DNA of 64,000 nt from Schaalia suimastitidis DSM 15538 (GCF_000429105.1 NZ_AUBF01000006.1:62001-126000), one strand, 5' to 3'. Positions 35,470-43,835 are shown, counted from the stretch's first letter. The notes: generated by a model from the sequence alone, not told the origin. Numbers and translations are program-made.

Positions 35470-36111
35470 ATGCAGACGACACTTGGTTTTCAAACATATG
35501 TCTTCGTTGAACGAGTGAGTCAAAACGCCGCACTACTCCACCCGTTCCCCGAATACTCCTACCAGACGGTGGCGGATGCGCTCACTGAAGCCGGGATAGA
35601 TGCCCGCCCTTTCGGCCCCGACATGCCTGAGCGTGGGGAACTCATGTATTTCCAGGAAAGCGCCTTTGATGACGACGTTCTTGGCCTCATCGCTGATTCG
35701 TTGACACTGCGCGGGATCGGAGCCTACGCCTACAGTTTGCTCGACGAAGATATTGGCGATGCGTATGTTCACGTGTTTCGGCGCGAAGGACAGGCGTGGC
35801 CACGGTCAGGCAGACGCATCGTGTTGACGCGCCTATATGTGGGCGACGACGAGGATGGTCCTGCTGCGACAACGTGGATATTTGGGGCCGCCAACGATTT
35901 GGAGGAGGCACTTACAGCACTATCGGCACATTTCACAGTGTCCCCGGTTGCCGATCCTAGTGGCGTTGCAGCTCTTGAAATACGGCATCCGGAGTTCAGA
36001 GTAGGACTGCAATCCCCAATGGAATTAATGGATCAGGTCCTTCAGGTACTTGGGTCGGCGGGCTTTGAAGGCCCAGCTTTTTGTACCAATGTTCGCGAAG
36101 GAAACCTGTGA
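35470..36111 (+). CDS. Conserved-looking protein of unknown function
   Basis: A 213-aa soluble acidic protein that I do not recognise. It begins MQTTLGFQTYVFVERVSQ and looks like two similar alpha/beta halves, without signal peptide, membrane segment or cysteine motif. The start is preceded by AAGGAGAG. The gene is followed after 19 bases by the DUF523 gene on the same strand, with which it is probably co-transcribed. Codon use looks like its neighbours. Confidence 0.7.
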   Translation: MQTTLGFQTYVFVERVSQNAALLHPFPEYSYQTVADALTEAGIDARPFGPDMPERGELMYFQESAFDDDVLGLIADSLTLRGIGAYAYSLLDEDIGDAYVHVFRREGQAWPRSGRRIVLTRLYVGDDEDGPAATTWIFGAANDLEEALTALSAHFTVSPVADPSGVAALEIRHPEFRVGLQSPMELMDQVLQVLGSAGFEGPAFCTNVREGNL

Positions 36112-36130
36112 TGAACGCCGAGGTGGCACA

Positions 36131-36622
36131 GTGAGTCACGACGCGGCACCGCCTCGTGACGCTCAACCGATTCTCGTCAGTGCTTGTCTTGCGGGCATCG
36201 CCTGCCGTTACGACGGTGCGGCAAAGCGTGATGGTCACATTGTGGCGCTTGTCGAGGCGGGCTTGGCCATCCCGGTGTGCGCTGAGATTCTGGGAGGCTT
36301 AGCTACGCCTCGGCCACCTGCAGAAATCTCTGGTGGTGACGGACACGATGTGCTTGCCGGACGGGCGCATGTGATAACAGCCAGTGGTGAAGATGTCAGC
36401 GAAGCTTTTGTTGAGGGAGCAAGTCGGGTGGTTGACCTTGCCCGCGAGCGAGGCGTTACCGTGGCGGTGTTGCAGCCGAAAAGTCCCTCATGCGGTGTTG
36501 GCCAGATTTACGACGGTTCTCATGAGCGACGCTTACGTGAAGGCGACGGCGTGCTCGTTGCTGCTTTGAAACAGGTCGGTGTTGAGGTAGTCGCTCATCG
36601 CCCTGAAACGACGAACACCTGA
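36131..36622 (+). CDS. DUF523 protein (YbbK-like)
   Basis: A 163-aa DUF523 protein. The family signatures are clear: ILVSACLAGIACRYDG at the N-terminus, CAEILGGLATPRPPAEI (the first usually reads CPE) and QPKSPSCGVGQIYDG. The conserved cysteines suggest metal or redox chemistry; the family is also found fused to DUF1722. No reaction is established. The GTG at 36131 follows GAGG; the longer ORF from 36050 would overlap the preceding gene. Confidence 0.86.
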   Translation: MSHDAAPPRDAQPILVSACLAGIACRYDGAAKRDGHIVALVEAGLAIPVCAEILGGLATPRPPAEISGGDGHDVLAGRAHVITASGEDVSEAFVEGASRVVDLARERGVTVAVLQPKSPSCGVGQIYDGSHERRLREGDGVLVAALKQVGVEVVAHRPETTNT

Positions 36623-36667
36623 TTACGAGTTTCAACCGTAACTGTCGCACCCCCACCCACCCGTCCT

Positions 36668-37133
36668 GATCAACACACCAAACGGTTCAACACACCAAAC
36701 GGCACACACTGTTCCGTTCGGTGTGTCGTCCTTCGCCAGGAATGCTCTGCCGCCTCGTTCCAAATACGATCAACACACCAAACGGACGCCCTCCTACCGT
36801 TCGGTGTGCCAACCTCTACGATCGTCGGCACGACTTCTCACTCGTCGCCCCTTCGACACACCTAATGGACGCAGACCTACCGTTTGGTGTGTTTACACGG
36901 CTAGAAAAGAGTGCCTTGCCCGTCCTCGATACGCATCGACACACCAAACGGCATCTGTCCTTCCGTTCGGTGTGTCGACCCCGGCTAGTAATGGTCTATT
37001 GCCTCGTTCCAAACACGACCAACACACCAAACGGAAATGATGCGACCGTTCCATGTGTCGACCAGTTGAAGGAAGGGCAACAAGTGCCGCCAATATGTGC
37101 GTCGACACAGCACACAAGCGGTGTGGTCGACGA
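36668..37133. repeat. Palindrome array F (six phased units, exact 83 bp period)
   Basis: The best array. Left-arm cores stand at 36691, 36774, 36857, 36940, 37023 and 37106, each exactly 83 bp apart, with an extra left arm at 36674. Each unit is a 45-48-bp imperfect palindrome, for example 36767-36814 with arms ATCAACACACCAAACGG and CCGTTCGGTGTGCCAACC. Loops are 12-14 bp, spacers 35-37 bp. Spacers 36732-36767 and 36981-37016 share GCCTCGTTCCAAAYACGA, three units apart, showing tandem descent. The last unit is decayed. Confidence 0.95.
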
Positions 37134-37322
37134 GGTAGCAACGATCTCAATCGTTTCCAGCCGGTTTGTGATGCCTACACTCAACTGCAGGCAAAAACAG
37201 CCTTCCCCTATGGGCCAAAAGCAACATTGATGCTCCCCAGGGACGAACAAGGTCCCGGCGCAAACAACAACACCAAATAAACGTCAGCTCCGTCCTAATG
37301 CGGGTCTAAACGTCAGCGAGCA

Positions 37323-37410
37323 TGCCCACTAGTGGTTCAGAAACAAGAGGGCTTGCCCGCCATAAGGTCTAGAAACAAGAAGACCTGCCCATCAGCGGTT
37401 CCAAACATGG
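37323..37410. repeat. 31-32-bp degenerate tandem repeat (three copies)
   Basis: Units starting TGCCC are at 37323, 37354 and 37386; the first two share AGAAACAAGA. A further duplication of ATCAGGTTGAGCACG is at about 37483 and 37508. Apart from these and array F, the 36623-37741 gap shows no credible gene; a 61-codon GTG frame at 37433-37618 (minus) lacks a ribosome site. Confidence 0.75.
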
Positions 37411-37741
37411 CAATGTCCACGAAGAAGCAGATCTACACACAAACGACTGCTGAGACAAACGCTACGCGAACAGTCGCAAGAATCAGGTTGAGCACGCGAA
37501 CAAAAATCAGGTTGAGCACGAGCAGCCCTTCGCCATCGACGTGATCGTCCGCTTCAGCAATAACCTGAGCCGCCGCACACAAGGCGTATGTGGCGGCTTC
37601 AAGGAATGCCAAGGTCACGACTTACGAGGCGATAATCTGGTCACTAGTCCTGTGACCTAAGCGGTCGGTAGAGTCACTCGGTAGCATCGTTCATCCTACC
37701 GTCGAAGCCCCAAACTCAGGTCGGTTCTAGTACCACGGGCC

Positions 37742-38005
37742 TTATTTTTTCTTCCCAGTCAGGAGTCCCCAAATTGCGAGGGCAACAATTGAACCAGCAA
37801 TGGCCAAAACCCACGTTTGTATCGACCAGAAACTCGTCAGATTAACGTTAAACAGTACCGAGCCGAGCCAACCGCCAATATTTGCCCCAATAACACCAAG
37901 GGCCAAGGTGGCGAACCAGCCACCACCTTGTTCACCAGGCATCAGGCCCTTGGCAATGGCTCCTGCGAAAAGTCCAAGTGCAAGAAACGAAATAAAGCCC
38001 ATCAT
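37742..38005 (-). CDS. GlsB/YeaQ/YmgE-family stress membrane protein
   Basis: An 87-aa, three-helix glycine-rich membrane protein: ISFLALGLFAGAIAKGLMPG, GGWFATLALGVIGANIGGWLGSVLF and a third helix ending IWGLLTGKKK. In Enterococcus GlsB and in E. coli YeaQ/YmgE the family responds to envelope or general stress, often with Asp23 proteins; none is adjacent here. A start codon preceded by AAGGAGCC supports the ATG at 38005. A 24-bp palindrome lies about 55 bp upstream. Confidence 0.92.
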   Translation of the reverse strand: MMGFISFLALGLFAGAIAKGLMPGEQGGGWFATLALGVIGANIGGWLGSVLFNVNLTSFWSIQTWVLAIAGSIVALAIWGLLTGKKK

Positions 38006-38057
38006 GGCTCCTTCTATCGTGGAATAGTCGATTCCAGCCTGTCATGTTTTTTCATCA

Positions 38058-38081
38058 TTCGCACACCATGTGGTGTGCGAA
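38058..38081. promoter_or_regulatory. 24-bp palindrome upstream of the GlsB gene
   Basis: TTCGCACACCA and TGGTGTGCGAA are perfect 11-bp arms around TG, 53-76 bp upstream of the GlsB-family start. The position and symmetry fit a repressor or activator site, but the convergent spacing from the ATPase end would also allow a terminator hairpin. The 38006-38293 region otherwise contains only short CTCACGCAAA repeats. Confidence 0.5.
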
Positions 38082-38293
38082 ACGTGCCGGTCACACAAGG
38101 ACCTCACGCAGTGTTGAGGTAGCCAACACGCGCTGCCTCACACAAATGCTGTATGAAGCGGCTATTGACGCCGTCACGCAAAAGGGCCCACTTCGCCGCC
38201 TCACGCAAAGGCTGGTTGAAACACCCCTAATTGGCATTACGCACACGCCGATGTTGCCTCAAACTGACACCCCTACGCCACCTCAAGCAAGGG

Positions 38294-41152
38294 CTATGCG
38301 ACGCCTGCGACGTGAGCTACACGGGCACGCCTCACCACTTTACGTAGCTCGTCAAACCACAGAACACACGAAGCAAAGGCCACACATATCAACCAGTGGT
38401 GCAACTGTAGGGATGTTGTCGAAAAGGCTGTTTGCAACAGCGGCAATTCAACAACGGCAATTTGAAGGGTCACGCCCAAAGCCAACGATGCCCACAGCCA
38501 TTTGTTAGTAAAGAGGTGCTCGAAGGCGCTGATGTCTTCTGACCGTGAATTCACTGTGTTGAATAGCTGGGTAAAGACCAAAGTGGTGAAGCCTGCTGTG
38601 CGTGCAACGTCAAGGGAATCCACACCAATCCATGGTGCCAGCGTGCTGGTCAACAAACCGCCCGGAGAGAAAAGATCGATCGTCAACAATGTCACCAGTG
38701 CCATCACTGCACTGATGCTGATTACCCCTGTCCACATTGCGCCGTCGATCACGCGGTCACCAGTACGCCTCGGACCGCGCCCCATAAGGTCACCTGAAGC
38801 CGGATCAACACCCATTGCCAAGGCTGGACCTGAGTCGGTGACAAGGTTAATCCACAGGATCTGTGTGGCCACCAGGGGTACAACCACGGCGCCATTGGCG
38901 TCTGTTAAACCAATGACACCTGCAAGGAGGACACCACCAAAGACCGTCATTACTTCGCCCATATTTGATGACAGGAGGTAACGGAGGAATTTGCGAATAT
39001 TGTCAAATATGCGGCGTCCTTCCGCGACAGCATCAACGATGGTGGCGAAGTTATCGTCAGCCAATACCATCGCTCCGGCCTCTTTCGTCACCTGGGTACC
39101 CGCGATTCCCATGGCAACACCAATATCTGCCTGCCGCAAAGCGGGCGCATCATTGACACCATCGCCCGTCATCGCCACGATTTCCCCGCCTGCTTGCAGG
39201 GACTTCACAATGGCCATCTTATGAGCGGGCGCAACGCGGGCATATACGTTGACGGTACGCACCGCCTCGTCAAATTGTTCGGGCGTCATCTGGGATAACT
39301 CGCTACCGGTGAGGACACGCGCGCCGACACTGACAATGCCAAGGTCTTCAGCAATCCTGCCGGCGGTAGCTGGATGGTCACCTGTAATCATCAGAACACG
39401 TATGCCTGCCCTGCGTGCCTGAGCAACGGCTTGCGCCGCCTCGGGACGAGGTGGGTCGATGATGCCGACGACGCCCACCAATATTAGGTCGCTTTCTACC
39501 TGCTGCGCCTGCTTGTCGTCGATTCCGTTGTCACTGTTGTCGTGTGTATGAAGAGGACGATAGGCCACGGCTAGTGTGCGTAGTGCCCGGGACGACATGT
39601 CCGCAACCTCATCGAGCATATGGGAGCGCATATCGTCGGTCAGTGCCTCCACGGCGTCACCAATTCGTACCCTGGTACACCGTTCCATCAATACATCCGG
39701 CGCACCTTTGGTGAGTACGACGACGGCATCATCAGCAGTGTCGCGGTGAATGACGCTCATAAGTTTACGTTCCGAGGTGAAAGGAATCAGCCCTACGCGC
39801 GTAAAGCGGCCTTCTCGATTGGAATCAACTCCCAGCTTCTTCTCGGCCACTAAGAACGCGCCTTCAGTGGGGTCACCAAGGACCTGCCAGGCGCCTTCCT
39901 CGTCACGGAACAGTTCCGCGTCCGAGGCCAAGGCGCCGCCCGACAGCACAAAGGCGACTTCGCTTCTCCTGGGGCCCGTCAACTCTGGATGGTCCATCAC
40001 GTAATCGCGATCCTCGTCCGGGCCGAGGTCACCTGCAGGTTTGTAGCCTACACCGCTGACGATGGTGGCACCGGAGGCGGTGACGACCTCTTGTATGGTC
40101 ATTTCCGACCGGGTCAGGGTGCCAGTTTTGTCTGAGCAGATGACACTGGCGGAACCGAGGGTTTCGACACTCGTGAGTTCTTTGACGACGGCATTTCTGC
40201 CTGCCATACGTCGTACACCTAGTGCCAACACCAGCGACAGGATCGCAGGGAGGCCTTCGGGTACCGCTGCAACGGCCAGGGAGACACCAAGCAGCAGTGA
40301 GTCAATAATGCCTTGGCTTGTCGAGGCGCCGCCAAGGGCAAGCATGACGGCAACAACGACGATGGCAATGATGCCCACGATAATGCCCAGCATCTTTGAA
40401 ATGCGGTGCGTTTCTTGTTGGAGCGGCGTTGGACTTTCTTCCACGGAGTCCAGCAGGGTGGCAATATGCCCCATCTGTGTGTCTGCTCCAGTTGCGGTCA
40501 CCACTGCCATGCCTGAGCCTCGAGCGACTGCTGTTCCTCTAAACACCATGCAGGTTCGATCGCCAATCTGGGAGTCTTCAGCGACGACGTCGGTCGTTTT
40601 TGCCACTGGTTCTGATTCACCGGTGAGCGAGGATTCGATGACTTTCAACGCGTCAGCTCGTAGGAGTCGCGCGTCAGCTGCCACTTGGTCGCCTTCTGCT
40701 AGTACAAGGAGGTCACCTTTGACCAGGTTGGCTGCGACAACGCTTTGTTTACGGCCATCGCGGATCACAACGGCGGTGGCTTCAGTCATTTTTTGTAGTG
40801 CCGCCACTGCCTCGGCGGCTTGTGACTCTTGGGTGATACCTAGGGCGGCGTTCAGGAGGATGACCAACGCGATGACGATGGCATCGACTGGCGCCCCATG
40901 TGCTCCTTCAAGGATCCACGCCACTATTGAAATGGCAATGGCAATGAGGAGTAGGACAACTAACGGGTCAGAGAATTGGGCAAGGATCTTGCGCCACAGC
41001 GGTGTTGGTGGTTCTTGCGGGAGGACATTCGGTCCATTGGCAGCTAGACGAGCTGCTGCCTCTGCCTCAGAAAGACCGGTTTCGTGGTTGCTGCCAACTT
41101 TGTCGAGTACTTCGCCCGCGTCCAGGGTGTGCGGAGCAAAATGAGTTCCCAT
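38294..41152 (-). CDS. Cation-transporting P-type ATPase (Ca2+/PMCA-like)
   Basis: P-type pump of about 952 aa with about ten membrane segments. The N-terminal cation-ATPase domain (GLSEAEAAARLAANGPN) precedes helices 1-2, the actuator TGES in SSLTGESEPV, and PEGLP in helix 4. The phosphorylated DKTGTLT, KGAPDVLMERC, MITGDHPATA and TGDGVNDAPALRQADIG follow, then six C-terminal helices. Motifs place it with PMR1/SERCA-like Ca2+ or Ca2+/Mn2+ exporters. The ATG at 41152 is chosen; a GTG at 41200 would add 16 residues. Confidence 0.93.
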   Translation of the reverse strand: MGTHFAPHTLDAGEVLDKVGSNHETGLSEAEAAARLAANGPNVLPQEPPTPLWRKILAQFSDPLVVLLLIAIAISIVAWILEGAHGAPVDAIVIALVILLNAALGITQESQAAEAVAALQKMTEATAVVIRDGRKQSVVAANLVKGDLLVLAEGDQVAADARLLRADALKVIESSLTGESEPVAKTTDVVAEDSQIGDRTCMVFRGTAVARGSGMAVVTATGADTQMGHIATLLDSVEESPTPLQQETHRISKMLGIIVGIIAIVVVAVMLALGGASTSQGIIDSLLLGVSLAVAAVPEGLPAILSLVLALGVRRMAGRNAVVKELTSVETLGSASVICSDKTGTLTRSEMTIQEVVTASGATIVSGVGYKPAGDLGPDEDRDYVMDHPELTGPRRSEVAFVLSGGALASDAELFRDEEGAWQVLGDPTEGAFLVAEKKLGVDSNREGRFTRVGLIPFTSERKLMSVIHRDTADDAVVVLTKGAPDVLMERCTRVRIGDAVEALTDDMRSHMLDEVADMSSRALRTLAVAYRPLHTHDNSDNGIDDKQAQQVESDLILVGVVGIIDPPRPEAAQAVAQARRAGIRVLMITGDHPATAGRIAEDLGIVSVGARVLTGSELSQMTPEQFDEAVRTVNVYARVAPAHKMAIVKSLQAGGEIVAMTGDGVNDAPALRQADIGVAMGIAGTQVTKEAGAMVLADDNFATIVDAVAEGRRIFDNIRKFLRYLLSSNMGEVMTVFGGVLLAGVIGLTDANGAVVVPLVATQILWINLVTDSGPALAMGVDPASGDLMGRGPRRTGDRVIDGAMWTGVISISAVMALVTLLTIDLFSPGGLLTSTLAPWIGVDSLDVARTAGFTTLVFTQLFNTVNSRSEDISAFEHLFTNKWLWASLALGVTLQIAVVELPLLQTAFSTTSLQLHHWLICVAFASCVLWFDELRKVVRRARVAHVAGVA

Positions 41153-41209
41153 ATGGACGATCCAAGCATGTGGTGAAGGCGGCCGCTCAACAAGGTCCAC
41201 TTCGTGGCA

Positions 41210-41302
41210 TAGCGCCCGCTCAACAACACACTACCTGCGGCACCGCTCACCCAACAAAGCCCGCCACGTGCAATACCGCCCACCCAACAAAGCCCGCCAC
41301 GC
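41210..41302. repeat. 33-bp tandem repeat (about three degenerate copies)
   Basis: CCGCTCACCCAACAAAGCCCGCCACG at 41243-41268 recurs with one change at 41276-41301 (period 33); a more diverged copy begins near 41210. It occupies the gap between the ATPase and the YchJ-like gene and may overlap the promoters of both. Confidence 0.8.
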
Positions 41303-41328
41303 GGTGCGGGTAACGCTATTGTGCAGTT

Positions 41329-41814
41329 ATGGTTATCTCCGCTACAGCACCTTGTCCTTGCTGTTCTGGTGCATCATTTGAGTCGTGTTGCAGCCCTTAC
41401 CTGGACGGATCTGTTCCAGATAGTGCCGAGGCGGTGATGCGTTCGCGCTATACAGCATTTGCTGTCGGTAATGAGGACTACTTGTTTCGCACCTGGCATC
41501 CGCGCACTAGGCCACAACCACCGTATTTTGATCCGGCGATTAGCTGGTGTGGCCTGACTATTGTTGAGGTCGTTGATGGTGTTGGTGATTGTCCGACAGG
41601 AATTGTTGAGTTCGTTGCTTCCTATCAGTTTCGGGACGAGGCGGGGGCACTTCACCAGGCGGACGGGCGCGGCAGCAGTCAACGTCCCCATGCGGGCGCG
41701 CGCAGCAAAGAACGCACACCCCACCGCCACCAACTCCGCAGCGGTCAGATCCGCGAGCGTTCCCTCTTTACGCGACGAGGCGGACGTTGGGTTTATGTGG
41801 AGGCGATCTCTTAG
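41329..41814 (+). CDS. YchJ-family (UPF0225) protein with an in-frame insertion
   Basis: A 161-aa protein with the N-terminal SEC-C zinc motif (CPCCSGASFESCC) and the YchJ/NTF2-like body: AVMRSRYTAFAVGNEDYL, TWHPRTRP, GIVEFVASYQF. Normally the last strands run directly from LHE into SxF..GRWYYV. Here about 33 Arg/Gln/His-rich residues (QADGRGSSQRPHAGARSKER and following) lie between ALHQ and RERSLFTRRGGRWVYVE. The insertion keeps frame but has a composition unlike the rest, so the gene may be damaged or carry a tolerated insertion. Function of the family is unknown; SEC-C suggests binding to the translation or secretion machinery. Confidence 0.8.
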   Translation: MVISATAPCPCCSGASFESCCSPYLDGSVPDSAEAVMRSRYTAFAVGNEDYLFRTWHPRTRPQPPYFDPAISWCGLTIVEVVDGVGDCPTGIVEFVASYQFRDEAGALHQADGRGSSQRPHAGARSKERTPHRHQLRSGQIRERSLFTRRGGRWVYVEAIS

Positions 41815-41879
41815 ATCACCCTCGCGACGTGCAATATCCAATTCCCAGGAAACTCTAAGGGAGTCTGGGGGTGTCTACA

Positions 41880-42045
41880 CAGGTTTGTGACCTACCGTTA
41901 TTTCCACAAGGGCGGGAGCCGGAAGCGACCCAACAGGGGGCCGCAAGAGCCCCCAACTGGAAAGGTTGCTGCATCGGGAGAACTCGCACTGTGTTGATGG
42001 GATACTTTGAGGGGCCAGCCATTAGGCTGGCCCCTCAAAGTTTGC
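41880..42045 (+). ncRNA. Putative structured small RNA, copy 1, with terminator
   Basis: A non-coding segment after the YchJ-like gene that recurs at 42965-43126. The copies share a 29-base identical block (41975-42003), the loop YGCAAGA closed by a changed stem (GGGGGC/GCCCCC here), and end in related hairpins. Here the terminator stem is 17 bp (42004-42020 with 42025-42041, loop ATTA) followed by TTGCC. Conserved loops with altered stems suggest selection on RNA structure. I do not recognise the class; it is not a B12, TPP, SAM-I or T-box leader by eye. No rightward gene follows directly, so it looks like a free-standing RNA. Confidence 0.6.
42004..42041 (+). terminator. Terminator of putative small RNA copy 1
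   Basis: A perfect 17-bp stem, ACTTTGAGGGGCCAGCC with its complement, and the 4-base loop ATTA. It could also serve the convergent AlkD-like gene from the other side. Confidence 0.85.
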
Positions 42046-42156
42046 CTCCCCATAATCGGAGCAATAACCCGGACTATCGGGGACATTGGCCAACCCCTAG
42101 GTGAAGGTCACCAAAATATGAGTGGATTCTCTCCACACCCCACAAGGGTTCAACCG

Positions 42157-42870
42157 TTAATTCGGCTTCGCCAAAGGTGCCCGGGGCAACCCTGCACGTA
42201 CTAAGCGCAACTGCACCTTCGCCTCGTCACACACACGATAGGACTCCAGTGCTTTTTGGATCGCTTTGCGACGGATAGGCATATCCAATCCGCGGTCTTC
42301 AAGGAGCCACGGCAAAGCCGCTTCCTCCTGTTTCGCGCATGCTTCCGCAAAATACCACGCCACCATCATTTGCAGATAGTACTCGGTGGTATCGATGGCG
42401 CCGACTAAGTCAAGAAACTCGGTGCGGAAGTGCTCGGTGAGGAAATGGGACATTAGGATGCCGACGCCGAAACGGCGAGTGTACAGGTGCGTGTGAGCGA
42501 TCCACCGCCGTGCTGCAGCCTCCAGCATTTGAGGATCACGCCCCAAGGCTTTGGGGTTCAAAGAGTCGCAGGTAGCCCAGTTGTCGATATATGGCACGAA
42601 TGCCTCAACGTGCGCAAGACAGGTGTTGAAGTCTTTTTCTTGGGTGATGAGGAAAGCGTGGAGTTGATTCTCATCGAAATAGTGGTGCGGCACCTCGGCA
42701 AAAAATGTGAAAGCGTCGTCGCGGCGATGTCGCCATATCTCTTTGGCTAAAGAACGCAAAATTGGCGTGCGTATGCCGAGAACCGTTTCTGGATCGACTG
42801 TCGGCATTAATTTGGCAATAAATGCCGCATTATCGGGATCAGCGAGGGCTTCAATTTCTTCACGAAACAT
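42157..42870 (-). CDS. DNA alkylation repair protein (AlkD-like HEAT-repeat glycosylase)
   Basis: A 237-aa all-helical protein of the DNA alkylation repair family. GIRTPILRSLAKEIWRH, HAFLITQEKDF, VPYIDNWATCDSLNPKALG and RRFGVGILMSHFL match the conserved HEAT-like helices; the Trp/Asp pair in DNWATCD is in the position of the AlkD catalytic region. AlkD removes bulky or positively charged alkylated bases without base flipping. It stands alone on the minus strand between the two copies of the putative small RNA. Confidence 0.88.
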   Translation of the reverse strand: MFREEIEALADPDNAAFIAKLMPTVDPETVLGIRTPILRSLAKEIWRHRRDDAFTFFAEVPHHYFDENQLHAFLITQEKDFNTCLAHVEAFVPYIDNWATCDSLNPKALGRDPQMLEAAARRWIAHTHLYTRRFGVGILMSHFLTEHFRTEFLDLVGAIDTTEYYLQMMVAWYFAEACAKQEEAALPWLLEDRGLDMPIRRKAIQKALESYRVCDEAKVQLRLVRAGLPRAPLAKPN

Positions 42871-42964
42871 AGGATTATCTTTGCAAATCGGCCACTGGAC
42901 GCCAATGCTTTGACGCGCCCTATTTTTCCATAGGATTTTCTAAGGTTAGACCAGGGCTTTTCTT

Positions 42965-43126
42965 AAGGTTCACCACGTAACTTATGTACCAACAAGGCAG
43001 GAAGCCAGAAGTAATCCAACCGGGGGTTGCAAGAGTTTCCTTCGCCGGGAAGGGTCGACATTCGGGAGAACTCGCACTGTGTTGATGGGATGCCTCAAGG
43101 GGTCAGCCAATCGGCTGGCCCCTTTT
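42965..43126 (+). ncRNA. Putative structured small RNA, copy 2, with terminator
   Basis: Second copy of the RNA-like element at 41880-42045. It keeps the 29-base block at 43063-43091 and the TGCAAGA loop, here closed by GGGGGT/GTTTCC through G-U and U-G pairs. It ends in a 12-bp hairpin (43097-43108 with 43113-43124) followed by TTTT. The copies agree over about 140 bases but diverge at the 5' end, so the true 5' boundary is unknown. The PAP2 gene starts 40 bases after the terminator, so a leader role for that gene is possible. Confidence 0.6.
43097..43126 (+). terminator. Intrinsic terminator of putative small RNA copy 2
   Basis: A stem AAGGGGTCAGCC with GGCTGGCCCCTT (one G-U pair), loop AATC, running into TTTT. 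The classical form supports rightward transcription of this element. Confidence 0.85.
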
Positions 43127-43166
43127 GGTGCGTAGAAGATATTGAGAAGAAAGTAGGCTAGCGGTT

Positions 43167-43835
43167 ATGTCTCGCATTCACACCGTGTATTTACCCGCTG
43201 TGGCGCTGTTTGTGATATCTGCAGTGACACTGGCGGGTTACGTGGTCACCCCCACCCCCACAATTGATCAATGGGTTCTTCAATCGTTTGTCGCTATGCG
43301 CACGCCTGGCACTACAGTGGTGATGGAGGCTGTGACATGGATATTTGACCCTTGGAGAGCGACGGTACTAGCCGTAGCACTTGGGGTTGTCACCGGTTGG
43401 GTGACGAGGCAGTGGCGAGCGGGGGTGTATGTCACCGGTTCGGTTGCGGTGGCAGCGTTGATCACTAGCGGCATTAAGAATCTTCACGATCGTCTGCGGC
43501 CACCGGAGTTTTTGCGACTCACCGTAGAACACACGTACTCGTTCCCGTCTGGTCATACCACGGCTGCTGCTGCAATCGGTGTTTCCCTTGCCATTGTTTT
43601 CATACTTTTTTCCCGCAAAGTGACACTCGTTTCTCGCGCACTGGTATGGATCGGGGCCGTCGCTCTGATAGTCCTGATCGGTGTGACACGCATGTACCTC
43701 GGGGTGCACTGGTTGACCGATGTCCTGGCCGGCGCATGCGTGGGCAGTGGTGCGGCACTGATCCTGTCCCCCATTTTGCTCAAGCGCCCTGTGCTGACCA
43801 AAATGCAAAGGTATGCGTCCTCAGAGAATGCCTGA
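43167..43835 (+). CDS. PAP2-superfamily phosphatase
   Basis: Membrane phosphatase of 222 aa with six hydrophobic segments. The three PAP2 motifs are complete: KNLHDRLRPPE (KxxxxxxRP), PSGHTT and SRxxxxxH in the form TRMYLGVHWLTDVLAG. Enzymes of this group dephosphorylate undecaprenyl diphosphate, phosphatidic acid or phosphatidylglycerol phosphate at the outer face of the membrane. The exact lipid cannot be inferred. A short GGGCATA/TATGCCC hairpin at 43858-43876 follows; the rest of 43836-44159 shows no gene. Confidence 0.92.
   Translation: MSRIHTVYLPAVALFVISAVTLAGYVVTPTPTIDQWVLQSFVAMRTPGTTVVMEAVTWIFDPWRATVLAVALGVVTGWVTRQWRAGVYVTGSVAVAALITSGIKNLHDRLRPPEFLRLTVEHTYSFPSGHTTAAAAIGVSLAIVFILFSRKVTLVSRALVWIGAVALIVLIGVTRMYLGVHWLTDVLAGACVGSGAALILSPILLKRPVLTKMQRYASSENA

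Noticed and set aside
36668-37133. CRISPR array
   Set aside because: The period is regular, but repeats are divergent palindromes with variable loops, spacers of different units are related to each other, arms alternate in orientation, and there are no cas genes in the window.
37433-37618. 61-codon hydrophobic ORF on the minus strand
   Set aside because: GTG start without ribosome site, and it is built over a local duplication (ATCAGGTTGAGCACG twice).
41880-42045. Cobalamin or T-box riboswitch
   Set aside because: Some GC-rich stems recall these classes, but the invariant B12-box and T-box sequences are absent and no regulated gene follows copy 1.
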